From: Gammaproteobacteria bacterium
Lineage (GTDB): Bacteria; Pseudomonadota; Gammaproteobacteria; RBG-16-57-12
Reading direction: 5' to 3'
Length of the DNA stretch: 60,418 nucleotides
Assembly: GCA_022712945.1 (NCBI GenBank)
Contig: JAFLJP010000076.1
Location: 1-60,418 of the forward strand
Position 1 is the first letter of the stretch, and each line of letters opens with the position of its first letter. Made by a program: the position numbers and the translations under genes. The notes under the pieces are model-generated. The model was not told the origin of the DNA. It made no database searches and worked only from the letters and a program-made list of their open reading frames with translations. Below are positions 25,405-35,229 of this stretch, piece after piece.

Positions 25405-26538
25405 CTGCGAATTTTGTGCCAAATCCTTGCCGGAAATCGGCAAACGGATGCCAAAGCGGCAACCCTCACCCTCTGTCGACTGCAACCAAACATCGCCTTG
25501 ATGGGCTTGTGCAACCAGTTTGACCACCGAGAGACCTAAACCGGTTCCTGCGGCACGTGAGGTATAAAAAGGCTCAAAAATTTTATCCTGCAATGGCTGG
25601 GGAATTCCTGGGCCAGTATCCGTCAAAATAATGTCGACGCTGCTTGCCGCTGCCGCTTGAACCGTGAGTGTTATCTTCCCCTCACCGGCCATCGCCTGAA
25701 TCGCATTATCCATCAAGTTTTGCACGCAGCTCTGCAACATGCTCTTATTCCCCAGCAACCACCCCTGTTGCAGGTGGCGCTCAATACAAAACAAAACACC
25801 GGTATCTAAAACAGACTCTTCAGCCGCCTGATTCAAGTCATCAACCAGCTCATCCAGGGTAAATGACTCTTTGGCAACCGAGCTGCCCTTTGCAAACAAC
25901 AACATATCGTTAACCAAGGTCTCCAGATGTTTCACCTGGGAGATAACCCGATTGGTCATTTTATTTCGGCGCGTCTGGTCGAGAGAGGAGTTTTTGAGGT
26001 GAGAGGCGTAAAGCACAACAGAAGATAGCGGTGTGCGAATTTGATGCGCCAAACCGGCGGCCATCTCGCCCAATGCTACCAGGCGCTTTTGATGCTGCTG
26101 TGCGCGCTGCAATTGACGGGTTTTAGTCACATCGTGCAACAAAATCACCTGACCTGGTTGGCCGCCTAGTGGTGTGGTGGAGATGTTGACAATGCGGCCA
26201 TCGCTCAGGGAAATATCGTGTCCGTCATCTACCTTAGGTGAGAAGGCCCGTTGAATGATCTCAGTCCAACGCAGCCCACAAAGCGGAATACCCAGCATAT
26301 CTTCTGCTGCCGGATTGCACTGCACAATCAAACCACGCCCATCGAGAATAACCACACCACTCGGAAGCGCTTGCAGAATAGCGGTCAGCCGGTCAGCGTG
26401 GTAGAGGTTATCCTGTCGTTCAGATGAGAGATTGTCTTGATTTGGCGGCGTAAAAATAGGCTGAACCAGCTCCGTCACACTGGAGGCCTGCACTTTTTCC
26501 GATTGTTCGACTTGTTTGTAATTTAACATCACGCCCAC
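25402..26538 (-). CDS. fleS: Sensor histidine kinase FleS/FlrB
   Basis: This 378-residue cytoplasmic kinase has a PAS domain (about 55-150: ALPSGVVILDGRG, CNPAAEDMLG). The HisKA helix has the phospho-His in EMAAGLAHQIRTPLSS. The HATPase domain has N-box QNLMDNAIQAM, G1 DTGPGIP and G2 GTGLGLSVV. There is no transmembrane segment, as is usual for FleS. It phosphorylates FleR. Its stop codon is the first triplet of a palindromic element; without the element, the flanking sequence would also give TAG at this point. Confidence 0.94.
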   Translation of the reverse strand: MGVMLNYKQVEQSEKVQASSVTELVQPIFTPPNQDNLSSERQDNLYHADRLTAILQALPSGVVILDGRGLIVQCNPAAEDMLGIPLCGLRWTEIIQRAFSPKVDDGHDISLSDGRIVNISTTPLGGQPGQVILLHDVTKTRQLQRAQQHQKRLVALGEMAAGLAHQIRTPLSSVVLYASHLKNSSLDQTRRNKMTNRVISQVKHLETLVNDMLLFAKGSSVAKESFTLDELVDDLNQAAEESVLDTGVLFCIERHLQQGWLLGNKSMLQSCVQNLMDNAIQAMAGEGKITLTVQAAAASSVDIILTDTGPGIPQPLQDKIFEPFYTSRAAGTGLGLSVVKLVAQAHQGDVWLQSTEGEGCRFGIRLPISGKDLAQNSQ

Positions 26539-26573
26539 CCTGTGCTCACTAGTTCTCGTTACCAGTAAGGGTT

Positions 26574-26589
26574 TGCGATAATTATGCCA
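26574..26589 (-). promoter_or_regulatory. Sigma-54 promoter of fleSR
   Basis: The minus strand reads TGGCATAATTATCGCA, with GG and GC ten bases apart, matching the -24/-12 pattern TGGCAC-N5-TTGCA except at two positions. It lies about 40 bp upstream of the fleS ATG in an otherwise AT-rich gap, where FleQ is known to activate fleSR in Pseudomonas. Confidence 0.7.
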
Positions 26590-26647
26590 CTATTATTTTT
26601 ATATATTTAACAACCAGTTACAACAATATTAATTATTGTCGTCATTT

Positions 26648-28117
26648 TTATGGCGCATCATTGTCCCGGTGAATATTGTATTTTCGCATTTTTTCTACCA
26701 ATGTCGTGCGGCGTATTTGCAGCAACTTAGCCCCGTGAGCAACCACACCGTCAGTACGCTCCAGCGCCTGCTGAATCAGGGATGACTCAATATCAGCCAA
26801 ATGCTCTTTTAGGTCCAGCCCCTCTTCCGGCAGAGCACCCACATCACCACCGCTCTCGACATCAAAAGCGGCCAATTCTGCCATCACATTTTCAGTTACC
26901 GCACGATCAACGGCAGGCTTCACCAGATCACGTGCCTCCCCCTTGCTGATGCGGAATTTATCTGGCAAATCATCCACATCCACCACCCCATACGGGTAGA
27001 TAATCACCAGACGCTCCACCAGATTTGCCAGCTCACGCACATTACCCGGCCAGCGATACTGGCAAAGCGACATAATAGCGGCGGGGGTTAAGCGAACAGA
27101 GCCACGCTTTTGATGCTCCAACCGGGAGATCAACTCATTAACCAGTAACGGAATATCCTCCAGGCGATCGCGCAGCGGTGGGATCTCTATCGGAAACACA
27201 TTCAAACGATAGAAAAGATCTTCTCGGAACTTTCCGTCACGAATATTATTCTCCAGCTCACGGTGAGTTGCCGCCAAAATCCGCACATTAGCATGAATGG
27301 TTTTATTACTACCCACCCGCTCAAAGGTGCGCTCTTGCAATACCCGCAACAGCTTCACCTGCATCGGCAGGCTCATATCCCCAATCTCATCCAGAAACAG
27401 CGTACCCCCTTCTGCCATTTCAAACCGTCCCTGGCGTGCTGTAATCGCGCCGGTAAAAGCACCCTTTTCGTGTCCAAACAGCTCACTCTCCAACAGTTCG
27501 CTGGGAATCGCACCACAGTTAACGGGCACAAAGTTTTTATCACGGCGGTTAGAGAGGTTATGCAGATTTTGAGCAACCACCTCTTTGCCGGTACCGGACT
27601 CACCCAAAATCAGCACCGTCGCCTCGGAATCTGCCACCTGCTCCATCAGCTTTTTCACTTTGCTGATCGATGAGCTACTGCCCACCATGCCACGAAAAGG
27701 CAGCTGTTCTTTCCGGGACAGGCCGCTGCTCTGCCGATACATCTGGGCGCGATCAAGGGCATCTGAAAGTTGTGGATATTTTACGGGATAACTAAGGGAG
27801 GCAAAAACCAAGTCTGAATGGGATTTACCGAAACGCAATGGCTTTTGGTGATCATTTAAAATAATCGTCAACGCATGCCGACTCAACTTATCATCCCAAG
27901 TACTCTTCTTCACCGCTCGCAACAGCGCCTCAAGCTGACCACGCTCACCTGTTGCATCCACAATCACCACATCGGACAAGGGGTTAAGGTGTTCTTTCGC
28001 CTGTTCAAAGTCAGCTTGTTCAATATCGGAGTAATCGATAAACCCCAACACCGCACTCAAATGATTACGCTGTTCAGGGGATTGGGAGATAAGAAGAATA
28101 GAGAGCGATTCAGCCAT
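26648..28117 (-). CDS. fleQ: Sigma-54-dependent flagellar master regulator FleQ/FlrA
   Basis: This 489-residue protein has an N-terminal FleQ domain (about 1-115) lacking a phospho-acceptor Asp. The AAA+ domain has Walker A GESGTGKE and GAFTGA in [17 protein letters not shown] Fis HTH closes it ([23 protein letters not shown], the helix being ending [13 protein letters not shown]). FleQ starts the flagellar cascade and binds c-di-GMP in Pseudomonas. I prefer the ATG at 28117 with AAGG upstream over a TTG at 28150. A TTGACA hexamer (28180-28185) is a possible -35. The gene is monocistronic, upstream of fleSR. Confidence 0.93.
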   Translation of the reverse strand: MAESLSILLISQSPEQRNHLSAVLGFIDYSDIEQADFEQAKEHLNPLSDVVIVDATGERGQLEALLRAVKKSTWDDKLSRHALTIILNDHQKPLRFGKSHSDLVFASLSYPVKYPQLSDALDRAQMYRQSSGLSRKEQLPFRGMVGSSSSISKVKKLMEQVADSEATVLILGESGTGKEVVAQNLHNLSNRRDKNFVPVNCGAIPSELLESELFGHEKGAFTGAITARQGRFEMAEGGTLFLDEIGDMSLPMQVKLLRVLQERTFERVGSNKTIHANVRILAATHRELENNIRDGKFREDLFYRLNVFPIEIPPLRDRLEDIPLLVNELISRLEHQKRGSVRLTPAAIMSLCQYRWPGNVRELANLVERLVIIYPYGVVDVDDLPDKFRISKGEARDLVKPAVDRAVTENVMAELAAFDVESGGDVGALPEEGLDLKEHLADIESSLIQQALERTDGVVAHGAKLLQIRRTTLVEKMRKYNIHRDNDAP

Positions 28118-28177
28118 AGATGCCGCCTTGGTGACTTTATTTTGACTCAAAAGTAGAGTAAATCATGTCACCTGAGT

Positions 28178-28197
28178 GATGTCAAAAAATCGACATC
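28178..28197. promoter_or_regulatory. Inverted repeat over the possible fleQ -35 box
   Basis: GATGTC and GACATC form a perfect 6-bp dyad eight bases apart, covering the TTGACA hexamer upstream of fleQ. It could be an operator for a repressor of the master regulator. This rests on symmetry and position only. Confidence 0.3.
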
Positions 28198-28363
28198 AAA
28201 ACAACCAAGAGCCTCTAATCCTCAGCCGCGCAACCGATGGTAGCATTTAAAACAAATCGCCATGGAAACAGACAGAGCAACCCTTCGGGTTAGAAAACCC
28301 CCTACCCCACTACCGACTGATCCGGCTTAAGGGCACCTCTATTAATTCTGGGCATAGCAGATT

Positions 28364-28457
28364 GAATCCCAAATTCGTTGCAGCCAGGCACGAATTGCAA
28401 GCAATAGCGGGACTATTGCTAAAATTCGCAACGCCGATACGGCGGATTTGGGGTTTA
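28364..28457. repeat. 94-bp imperfect palindrome
   Basis: The left arm GAATCCCAAATTCG...GCAAGCAATAG pairs with the right arm (on the other strand AAACCCCAAATCCG...TTAGCAATAG) around a short centre. It directly abuts the R1 arm at 28459. Bases 28198-28363 contain an AACCC-TTCG-GGTT mini-hairpin and a fragment related to the fleS-fleR element, and no gene. Confidence 0.65.
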
Positions 28458-28458
28458 A

Positions 28459-28735
28459 GGGATGTAGAAGAAGTTAAAGTACCGTTATTACGCCGAATTT
28501 TTGTTCACCCTGTCTAGGAGCTTGTCCGAGAATAGACTGACCTACTGCGAGCAAGCCATTTTGGCCAGATTTTCCGATCATTTTCGTTAAATAGGCCCAC
28601 TATTCGCCTCAAATAATCGAAAAATCTGACTCAAAATCACTTGCTCTCGTTACGGCCGCTATTCTCGGACAGGCTCCTAGATAAGGTGGGCAAAAAGACA
28701 AGTAAGAGCGGTATTTTAATAAATTCTACATCCCT
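28459..28735. repeat. Composite R1 palindrome interrupted by a nested element
   Basis: The left arm 28459-28518 (AGGGATGTAGAAG...CTGTCTAGG) and the right arm 28677-28735 (its complement reads AGGGATGTAGAAT...CTTATCTAG) are about 75% identical inverted copies of R1. With the inner element removed they would meet at a central CTAG and make one long palindrome. TA flanks both outer ends. It forms the leader region of dut. Confidence 0.8.
28514..28680. mobile_element. 167-bp CTAG-bounded palindromic element (family A) nested in R1
   Basis: Inverted ends CTAGGAGCTTGTCCGAGAAT and CTATTCTCGGACAGGCTCCT bound a core containing ACTGCGAGCAAGCCATTTTGGC (shared: ACTGCGA, CCATTTTGGC, CTCTCG.TACG) with the element at 6945-7036. 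It sits exactly at the central CTAG of the R1 palindrome, with CTAG on both sides, as expected of insertion with target duplication. No open frame of note. Confidence 0.8.
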
Positions 28736-28760
28736 TACCCGATAATAGGTGAGCAATGCT

Positions 28761-29216
28761 ATGCATAAAATAGAACTGAAAATCCTCGATCCGCGTGTTG
28801 GCAAGGAGTTCCCTCTGCCCAACTATGCCACCGAAGGCTCTGCGGGCATGGACCTGCGCGCTATTCTTGATGAGCCGCTGGAGATTAAGCCGGGTGAAAC
28901 CCACCTGCTACCAACGGGTATTGCTATCCATATCAGTGATCCAGCCCTGGCCGCAATCCTATTGCCTCGCTCGGGTCTGGGCCATAAACATGGGATTGTA
29001 CTGGGAAACCTAGTGGGTTTGATCGATTCAGATTATCAGGGTCAGCTGATGGTCTCTTGCTGGAATCGAGGCGATAAAACGTTTGTTGTTGAGGCGGGAG
29101 AGCGTATCGCGCAAATGGTGATCGTGCCAGTGATCCAACCTGAATTTCATATTGTTGATGAATTTGAAGAGAGTCAGCGGGGTACCGGTGGTTTTGGTTC
29201 GACAGGCCAGCAGTAG
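28761..29216 (+). CDS. dut: Deoxyuridine 5'-triphosphate nucleotidohydrolase
   Basis: This 151-residue protein, the same length as E. coli Dut, has the five trimeric dUTPase motifs: [42 protein letters not shown] and the C-terminal P-loop-like [10 protein letters not shown]. It hydrolyses dUTP to dUMP and pyrophosphate, keeping uracil out of DNA and feeding dTMP synthesis. I chose the ATG at 28761, with AGGTGAG seven bases before it; a GTG four codons earlier is the alternative. In many gammaproteobacteria dut precedes algC, argB and slmA (ttk), as here. Confidence 0.97.
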   Translation: MHKIELKILDPRVGKEFPLPNYATEGSAGMDLRAILDEPLEIKPGETHLLPTGIAIHISDPALAAILLPRSGLGHKHGIVLGNLVGLIDSDYQGQLMVSCWNRGDKTFVVEAGERIAQMVIVPVIQPEFHIVDEFEESQRGTGGFGSTGQQ

Positions 29217-29322
29217 CCTATGCCCCGTAGTCATGCCCAGGGCATAAACTTCCCATAGCGCAGTTCACTATTCCTTGTATAATGGATGGGTAATCCTAGA
29301 ATCCTCAGTTGGGCGAGTTGAA

Positions 29323-29420
29323 GTGTGTGATTTCGGTGGTGTAGATCAAGGCGTAACGGCGCGTAATAGCTTGCTATGACAAGCTGTTGCAACGCAGAGA
29401 TACGCCATCGAAATTGTGCC
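29323..29420. repeat. About 98-bp imperfect palindrome between dut and algC
   Basis: GTGATTTCGGTGG...GATCAAGGCGT at the left pairs imperfectly with GCAACGCAGAGATACGCC...AATTGTGCC at the right, around a smaller hairpin AGCTTG-CTATGA-CAAGCT. It lies in the 336-bp dut-algC gap (29217-29552). The remaining bases hold GAGGAG at about 29519 and no other clear signal. Confidence 0.55.
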
Positions 29421-29552
29421 ATTCAGCACATAGCGGAATTCACCTATAGGGTGAAAGATGAATTGACTACAATTGCAGACAAAACAGACAGTTAGCCTCT
29501 AATGCGAGCGATTAACTGAGGAGTCTAGGATAATGATAAAAGCCAAGAAAAA

Positions 29553-30935
29553 GTGAACACTCACCCACCTGCTTCGATTTTCAAGGCTTATGATATTCGC
29601 GGCATTGTCGGAAAAGAGCTGACCGAAGAGGGTGTTCGGCTGATTGGTTGTGCCCTTGGCAGTGAAGCGCGTGTACGGGGTGAGTCTCACTTTTATTGTG
29701 GCCGTGATGGTCGCCTTTCCAGCTATAAATTTCACCAAGCTTTGGTTCATGGGTTGCTCTCCACCGGTTGTCATGTGACCGATTTGGGTTGTGTTCCTAC
29801 CCCTGTTGCAGGTTTTGCTGCATTGGCCCTGAGTAAGGGTAGTAATATGGCGATGGTTACCGCAAGCCATAATCCGCCCAATTACAATGGGGTTAAAATG
29901 ATGTTGGGTGGTGAATCGCTCACCGGCGAAGAGATTCAATCACTCTATCAACGCATCATGAAACAGAACTTTTGCGAAGGTGACGGGCAGTGTCAGCCAC
30001 AGGATGTACTGGCTGAATACTTTTCAGCCATCGCTAGCTGCGTCAAGCTTAGCCGGCCATTACGCATTGTGGTGGACTGTGGGAACGGTGTCGCTGGAAA
30101 AACTGCCCCGACTCTGCTCAGAGAGTTGGGTTGCCAGGTGATTGAGCTTTTTTGCGATATTGATGGTCGCTTTCCCCATCACCACCCCGATCCCAGTGAG
30201 CCGGAAAATCTTATAAGCCTGATTGCTGCGGTGATCGATAATCAGGCAGATCTTGGTTTTGCGTTTGACGGCGATGGTGATCGCCTGGGTGTTATTGCCC
30301 CCGATGGCCGTATTATATGGGCTGACTTGCAGATGATTCTCTTTGCCGAAGATATTCTCTCTCGCCAGCCCAATGCCAAAATTGTGTTTGATATAAAGTC
30401 TACCCGCCATCTTGCACGGCGTATTGATGCCGCCGGTGGTTATCCAATTCTTTGTGCTTCGGGTTATACCTTGATCAAGGCCAAGATGAAGGCGTGCAAT
30501 GCGGTACTTGCCGGGGAGTTGAGCGGCCATATCTTTTTCAATGACAATTGGTATGGCATTGATGATGCCTGTTTCAGTGCCGCACGGTTGTTGGCAATTG
30601 TTGCTGATCACCAGGCAGGCCCACAGGCGTTATTTGACACTCTCCCCCAACCCTGCGCAACCCCTGAACTCCACTTGGGGATGCCGGAGGGCGATGCACC
30701 GATTTTTATCGAACAACTAAAGCAATCGAATAGTTTTGGTGACGGTTCACGGATTACCATTGATGGCCTGCGGGTTGAGTTTAGCAACGGTTGGGGGCTT
30801 GTGCGGGCTTCAAACACTACACCCAGTCTGGTTTTTCGCTTTGAAGGTGATAATGAGGCCGCCTTAAAACAGATTCAAAGGCGATTTCGTGATTTAATAT
30901 TGTCACTGGATCCCAGCCTTGTTTTGCCGTTTTAA
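29553..30935 (+). CDS. algC: Phosphomannomutase/phosphoglucomutase
   Basis: This 460-residue alpha-D-phosphohexomutase has the phosphoserine loop TASHNPPNYNG (about residue 108), the metal-binding DGDGDR (about 238-243), the sugar-binding GELSGHIFFND, and a phosphate-binding RASNTTPSLVFR near the end. It interconverts mannose- or glucose-6-phosphate and the 1-phosphates for LPS, exopolysaccharide and rhamnose precursors. It starts with GTG, because the nearby upstream ATG runs into a stop. It would supply sugar nucleotides that the Gtr cassette could use (inference). The next gene, argB, begins 21 bp later. Confidence 0.94.
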   Translation: MNTHPPASIFKAYDIRGIVGKELTEEGVRLIGCALGSEARVRGESHFYCGRDGRLSSYKFHQALVHGLLSTGCHVTDLGCVPTPVAGFAALALSKGSNMAMVTASHNPPNYNGVKMMLGGESLTGEEIQSLYQRIMKQNFCEGDGQCQPQDVLAEYFSAIASCVKLSRPLRIVVDCGNGVAGKTAPTLLRELGCQVIELFCDIDGRFPHHHPDPSEPENLISLIAAVIDNQADLGFAFDGDGDRLGVIAPDGRIIWADLQMILFAEDILSRQPNAKIVFDIKSTRHLARRIDAAGGYPILCASGYTLIKAKMKACNAVLAGELSGHIFFNDNWYGIDDACFSAARLLAIVADHQAGPQALFDTLPQPCATPELHLGMPEGDAPIFIEQLKQSNSFGDGSRITIDGLRVEFSNGWGLVRASNTTPSLVFRFEGDNEAALKQIQRRFRDLILSLDPSLVLPF

Positions 30936-30953
30936 CCCTTAGGAATTGATTGA

Positions 30954-31853
<900 letters not shown>

Positions 31854-31875
31854 GAGATTAAAAACGGAACACAAA

Positions 31876-32466
31876 ATGGCCAACGGTACACGTAAACAGC
31901 AGATTCTTGAATCCCTGGCACAACAGCTGGAGTGCAATCTTGGTGCGCGCATTACCACTGCTGGGTTGGCAAAAGCGGTAGGGGTCTCTGAGGCGGCGTT
32001 GTATCGTCACTTTCCCAGCAAGGCAAAGATGTTTGAAGGGCTGATTGAGTTTGCAGAAGAGACCGTCTTCTCACGGCTTACCCGCATCATGAGCGATATT
32101 CAGGATCCCATTTTGCGTTGTGAAAAAATCATTGCCGTACTGTTGAATTTTTCAGCACGCAACCCCGGCATCACCCGTATTCTGATGGGTGATGCGATCA
32201 TCGGTGAAAATGAACGGTTGCACAAACGTACCCATCAGTTTTTTGAGCGCCTTGAAACACAATTGAAACAGATTTTGCGTGAAGGTGAGCTGAATGGTGG
32301 CATTGTTGGTGGCCGGGGTCTTCCCTCAACGGCCAACCTTCTGGTATCCATTGTTGAAGGGCGCATGCACCAGTTTGTTCGCTCCGGCTTCCAACGCCTG
32401 CCTACCGATCAGTGGGGTGACCAGTGGCCGATGCTGGCCCGTGGTTTATTTGCTCCCAATCCCTGA
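31876..32466 (+). CDS. slmA: Nucleoid occlusion factor SlmA (TetR family)
   Basis: This 196-residue protein has an N-terminal TetR HTH (RKQQILESLAQQLE, TTAGLAKAVGVSEAALYRHFPSK split as TTAGLAKAVGVS and EAALYRHFPSK). The C-terminal dimer domain has FSARNPGITRILMGDAI, diagnostic of SlmA/Ttk. DNA-bound SlmA blocks FtsZ assembly over the nucleoid. It follows argB by 22 bp. The convergent DsbA-fold gene begins 27 bp beyond its stop. Confidence 0.95.
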   Translation: MANGTRKQQILESLAQQLECNLGARITTAGLAKAVGVSEAALYRHFPSKAKMFEGLIEFAEETVFSRLTRIMSDIQDPILRCEKIIAVLLNFSARNPGITRILMGDAIIGENERLHKRTHQFFERLETQLKQILREGELNGGIVGGRGLPSTANLLVSIVEGRMHQFVRSGFQRLPTDQWGDQWPMLARGLFAPNP

Positions 32467-32493
32467 TTTGTTCAGAGCTGGAAGTGGGTTGAA

Positions 32494-33204
32494 TCAACAC
32501 CAGCTGGCCTGATTATAAGGCCGGTGAATCACTTCGTGTACATTGCTTTCTAGAATTTTATATCCCACATTGCCGTATAATTTCTGGCGACCTTCGTTAA
32601 GAATAAAGGTCGGACTGCCCTCAATCTTATTCTGTTCACACAACTCTTTGTCAATACACAGTTCGGCCATCGCATCACCATTATCCAGCAGTGGGGTGAT
32701 CTGTTCACGGTCGAATCCCAGCGGCTCCGCCAGGCGATAAAGTACCTGCCAATCGGCAATATTCTCCTCATCACGGAAGAAGGCGACACGAGTGCGCCAG
32801 GTAAACTCCTCCAGTGCGTTGCGTCCAAAGTAGTCACTGCTGCGATCTGTACTCACAACACCCCGCTCAACCAGCAGCTGTAGGGCCTTAATGAAGAGGT
32901 GAGCCTGTGCCGAGCTGGAGGGTTGCACTGTCAGCCACACCTTGGGGTTGATCTCCACATGAGGGAAATCAGCGCACACCTTCAGGATGTGTTGGTTCAT
33001 GAACTCAAAACCACCCTTCTCTCTCATCCGTTCGGCAATTCGCTGTTGTGATGCACCAAATACCGGCATGAAGTGGTAGTTAATATCGATCACCTCACCA
33101 AAGTGATGCCTTAGCTCATCCAGTCGAATCTGTGCCACATAGGCCCAAACACACAACACATCACTGTAATAGTCAATCTTTACCTGCTGTTCATTCTGTT
33201 CCAC
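32494..33204 (-). CDS. DsbA-fold oxidoreductase-like protein (FrnE/2-HCCA isomerase type)
   Basis: This 236-residue thioredoxin-fold protein has an inserted helical domain. The N-terminal strand KIDYYSDVLCVWAYVAQ places a single Cys where DsbA has CxxC, and EGSPTFILNEGRQK is the cis-Pro loop. There is no signal peptide, so it is cytoplasmic. Family members act as glutathione-dependent isomerases, GST-kappa-like enzymes or chaperone-like FrnE proteins; the lone Cys favours glutathione chemistry over disulfide transfer (inference). I use the GTG at 33204, two bases after the pyrE stop and preceded by GGAG; the frame stays open upstream inside pyrE. It is co-transcribed with pyrE. Confidence 0.85.
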   Translation of the reverse strand: MEQNEQQVKIDYYSDVLCVWAYVAQIRLDELRHHFGEVIDINYHFMPVFGASQQRIAERMREKGGFEFMNQHILKVCADFPHVEINPKVWLTVQPSSSAQAHLFIKALQLLVERGVVSTDRSSDYFGRNALEEFTWRTRVAFFRDEENIADWQVLYRLAEPLGFDREQITPLLDNGDAMAELCIDKELCEQNKIEGSPTFILNEGRQKLYGNVGYKILESNVHEVIHRPYNQASWC

Positions 33205-33205
33205 G

Positions 33206-33847
33206 TTAGGCTCCGTACTGTTTTCGATAAGCGGTAATGGCCTCAAGCTGAGCGGACATACCCGGTTTTTCAGCGAGGTATTCGATAATGTCGGCCATGC
33301 AGATGATATTGACCACCTTGACTCCATAGTCAGCCTCTACCTCCTGAATTGCGGAAGTATTGCCGCTCCCCCGCTCCTGACGATCCATGGCAATCGCCAC
33401 TCCGGCCAGTCTGGCATTAGCCCCTTCGATGATGTTGACCGACTCACGTACCGAGGTGCCGGCTGAAATGACATCATCTACCACCAACACTCTGCCTGCT
33501 AATGGCGCACCCACAATAGTGCCACCCTCACCGTGATCTTTCGCCTCTTTGCGGTTAAAAGCATAAGGCCGGTCTTTTCCATGCTTCTCTGCCAACGCAA
33601 TACTCATGGCCGCCACCAGTGGAATGCCTTTGTAGGCTGGGCCGAACAACATGTCATATTCAACGCCTGAAGCTTCAATAGCAGTAGCATAATATTGGCC
33701 TAATTTGGCCAGGCTTGCACCGCTGTTAAACAGGCCACTGTTAAAAAAATAGGGGCTGACACGTCCCGATTTAAGGGTGAACTCGCCAAAATGTAAGACA
33801 TCGATAGCGATGGCGAAATCAAGAAATTCCCGTTGATAATCCTGCAT
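33206..33847 (-). CDS. pyrE: Orotate phosphoribosyltransferase
   Basis: This 213-residue type I phosphoribosyltransferase has the PRPP loop [13 protein letters not shown] and catalytic-loop residues in [13 protein letters not shown], with [13 protein letters not shown] near the N-terminus. It converts orotate and PRPP to OMP, step five of pyrimidine synthesis. It is unlinked from the pyrB operon about 13 kb away. A palindromic element lies upstream between it and the divergent zapE. Confidence 0.97.
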   Translation of the reverse strand: MQDYQREFLDFAIAIDVLHFGEFTLKSGRVSPYFFNSGLFNSGASLAKLGQYYATAIEASGVEYDMLFGPAYKGIPLVAAMSIALAEKHGKDRPYAFNRKEAKDHGEGGTIVGAPLAGRVLVVDDVISAGTSVRESVNIIEGANARLAGVAIAMDRQERGSGNTSAIQEVEADYGVKVVNIICMADIIEYLAEKPGMSAQLEAITAYRKQYGA

Positions 33848-33912
33848 GGTAGTGCCTGCTGTTAATAGTAATTAATCTATTCTACTGCCTTTGGTATCTA
33901 CTCGCTATCAGC

Positions 33913-34019
33913 TAGTGCATCAACCATATTATATTGTCGGATAAAAATATGCCGCAAGAGTAATGAGATAGTCCGAGGTTGAGCATTCTATCCGACAGCA
34001 TAAAGTGGACAATGCACTA
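33913..34019. repeat. 107-bp palindromic element between pyrE and zapE
   Basis: TAGTGCATCAACC...TATTGTCGGATA is matched on the opposite strand at the other end by TAGTGCATTGTCC...GCTGTCGGATA, an imperfect inverted repeat of about 31 bp. TA lies outside GTGCAT at both ends. It sits in the divergent promoter region (33848-34087). Confidence 0.7.
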
Positions 34020-34087
34020 AAAGCGCTCCCTGCAATTTATTCTGCAATGTGATATATCTTGGTTAAGAGTTTAACCATGGATCTACT

Positions 34088-35167
34088 GTGTCGCCACTAC
34101 AGCGTTATCTACAGGCATGCCAACAAAAAGGGCTGCAGGCCGATGCCGTGCAACAGCAAGCGGTGATCCGCTTGGATGATCTCTACCAACGCCTGATCAC
34201 ACCGTACAAGCCCTCACGATTGCAGCGCCTTTTTGGTCGTAAACAGACGCCGATCACGGGTGTTTATCTGTGGGGTGGTGTCGGTCGGGGAAAAACCTTT
34301 GTCACCGATCTCTTTTATGACTGCCTTCCCTTTACCGAGAAGCGGCGGGTTCACTTTCACCGTTTTATGCAGCAGGTACACGCTGAGCTACAGGCGCTGC
34401 CCAAAACCCCGGATCCTCTGAAAATTGTTGCCCAACACCTATCCAAACAGTTTCGTCTGCTGGTTTTGGATGAGTTTCATGTTTCAGATATTGCTGATGC
34501 AATGTTGCTGGCGGGTCTATTGCAGGCACTGTTTGAAAACGGCGTCACACTGGTTACCACCTCTAACATTCCTATTCCGATGCTCTACAAAAACGGCTTG
34601 CAACGGGAGCGTTTTCTGCCCGCCATTGCGCTGTTACAGCAACATGCTGAGATGGTTGAGATGAATGGCAAGTCAGACTACCGTCTTAATCTTCTAGAGC
34701 ATAATGGTACCTACCACTGCCCGATAGAGGAGGGCACCGAGGCGTTGTTGGAGCAGCAGTTCAATGCCCTGATCAGCGAAACAGCAGAGCAGCGGCCACT
34801 ACAGATCAATGGCCGAGAAATTATTACTCACCAGGTGGCTGGCGATGTGGTCTGGCTTCGCTTTCCTCAGATATGCCAGACACCCCGTTCAGCCAGCGAT
34901 TATCTCGAGGTGGCGCGCTGTTTCCATACGGTGATTATCAGTGATATTCCACGGATTCACGTCGAAAATGATGGGGTAACCAAACGTTTTGTTGATCTGA
35001 TTGACGCACTTTATGATCACAACGTTAAATTGGTAGTGAGCGCGGATCAGGAGCCGGAAGCACTCTATTTGGGAGCGCGGCTCGCATTTCCCTTCAAGCG
35101 TACTGTCAGCCGACTACACGAAATGCGCAGCCAGCGCTATCTGGCAGAGCCGCACTCCGCGGGATAA
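34088..35167 (+). CDS. zapE: Cell division ATPase ZapE (AFG1-like)
   Basis: This 359-residue AAA+ ATPase has Walker A GGVGRGKT (about residue 63), Walker B LLVLDEFHVSDIADA, sensor TTSNIP, and the C-terminal VVSADQEPEALY...FKRTVSRLHEM that marks the AFG1/ZapE family. In E. coli ZapE acts on the Z ring late in division, particularly under low oxygen and heat. The start is a GTG; a nearby upstream ATG is in another frame. It is monocistronic and convergent with the next gene, leaving a 62-bp gap with no evident terminator. Confidence 0.94.
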   Translation: MSPLQRYLQACQQKGLQADAVQQQAVIRLDDLYQRLITPYKPSRLQRLFGRKQTPITGVYLWGGVGRGKTFVTDLFYDCLPFTEKRRVHFHRFMQQVHAELQALPKTPDPLKIVAQHLSKQFRLLVLDEFHVSDIADAMLLAGLLQALFENGVTLVTTSNIPIPMLYKNGLQRERFLPAIALLQQHAEMVEMNGKSDYRLNLLEHNGTYHCPIEEGTEALLEQQFNALISETAEQRPLQINGREIITHQVAGDVVWLRFPQICQTPRSASDYLEVARCFHTVIISDIPRIHVENDGVTKRFVDLIDALYDHNVKLVVSADQEPEALYLGARLAFPFKRTVSRLHEMRSQRYLAEPHSAG

Positions 35168-35229
35168 TCAGTTAAAGCGGGTTGAAATACCAATGCTGAT
35201 TTTCACACTGCCACCCTCTTGAAAGTTGC

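Noticed and set aside
28283..28296. AACCC-TTCG-GGTT hairpin as a fleQ or dut terminator
   Set aside because: The stem is five base pairs with no T-tract, and it lies upstream of both genes' starts.
32467..32493. Bidirectional terminator between slmA and the DsbA-fold gene
   Set aside because: GCTGG and CCAGC can pair across this gap, but the stem is interrupted and there is no T-run on either strand.
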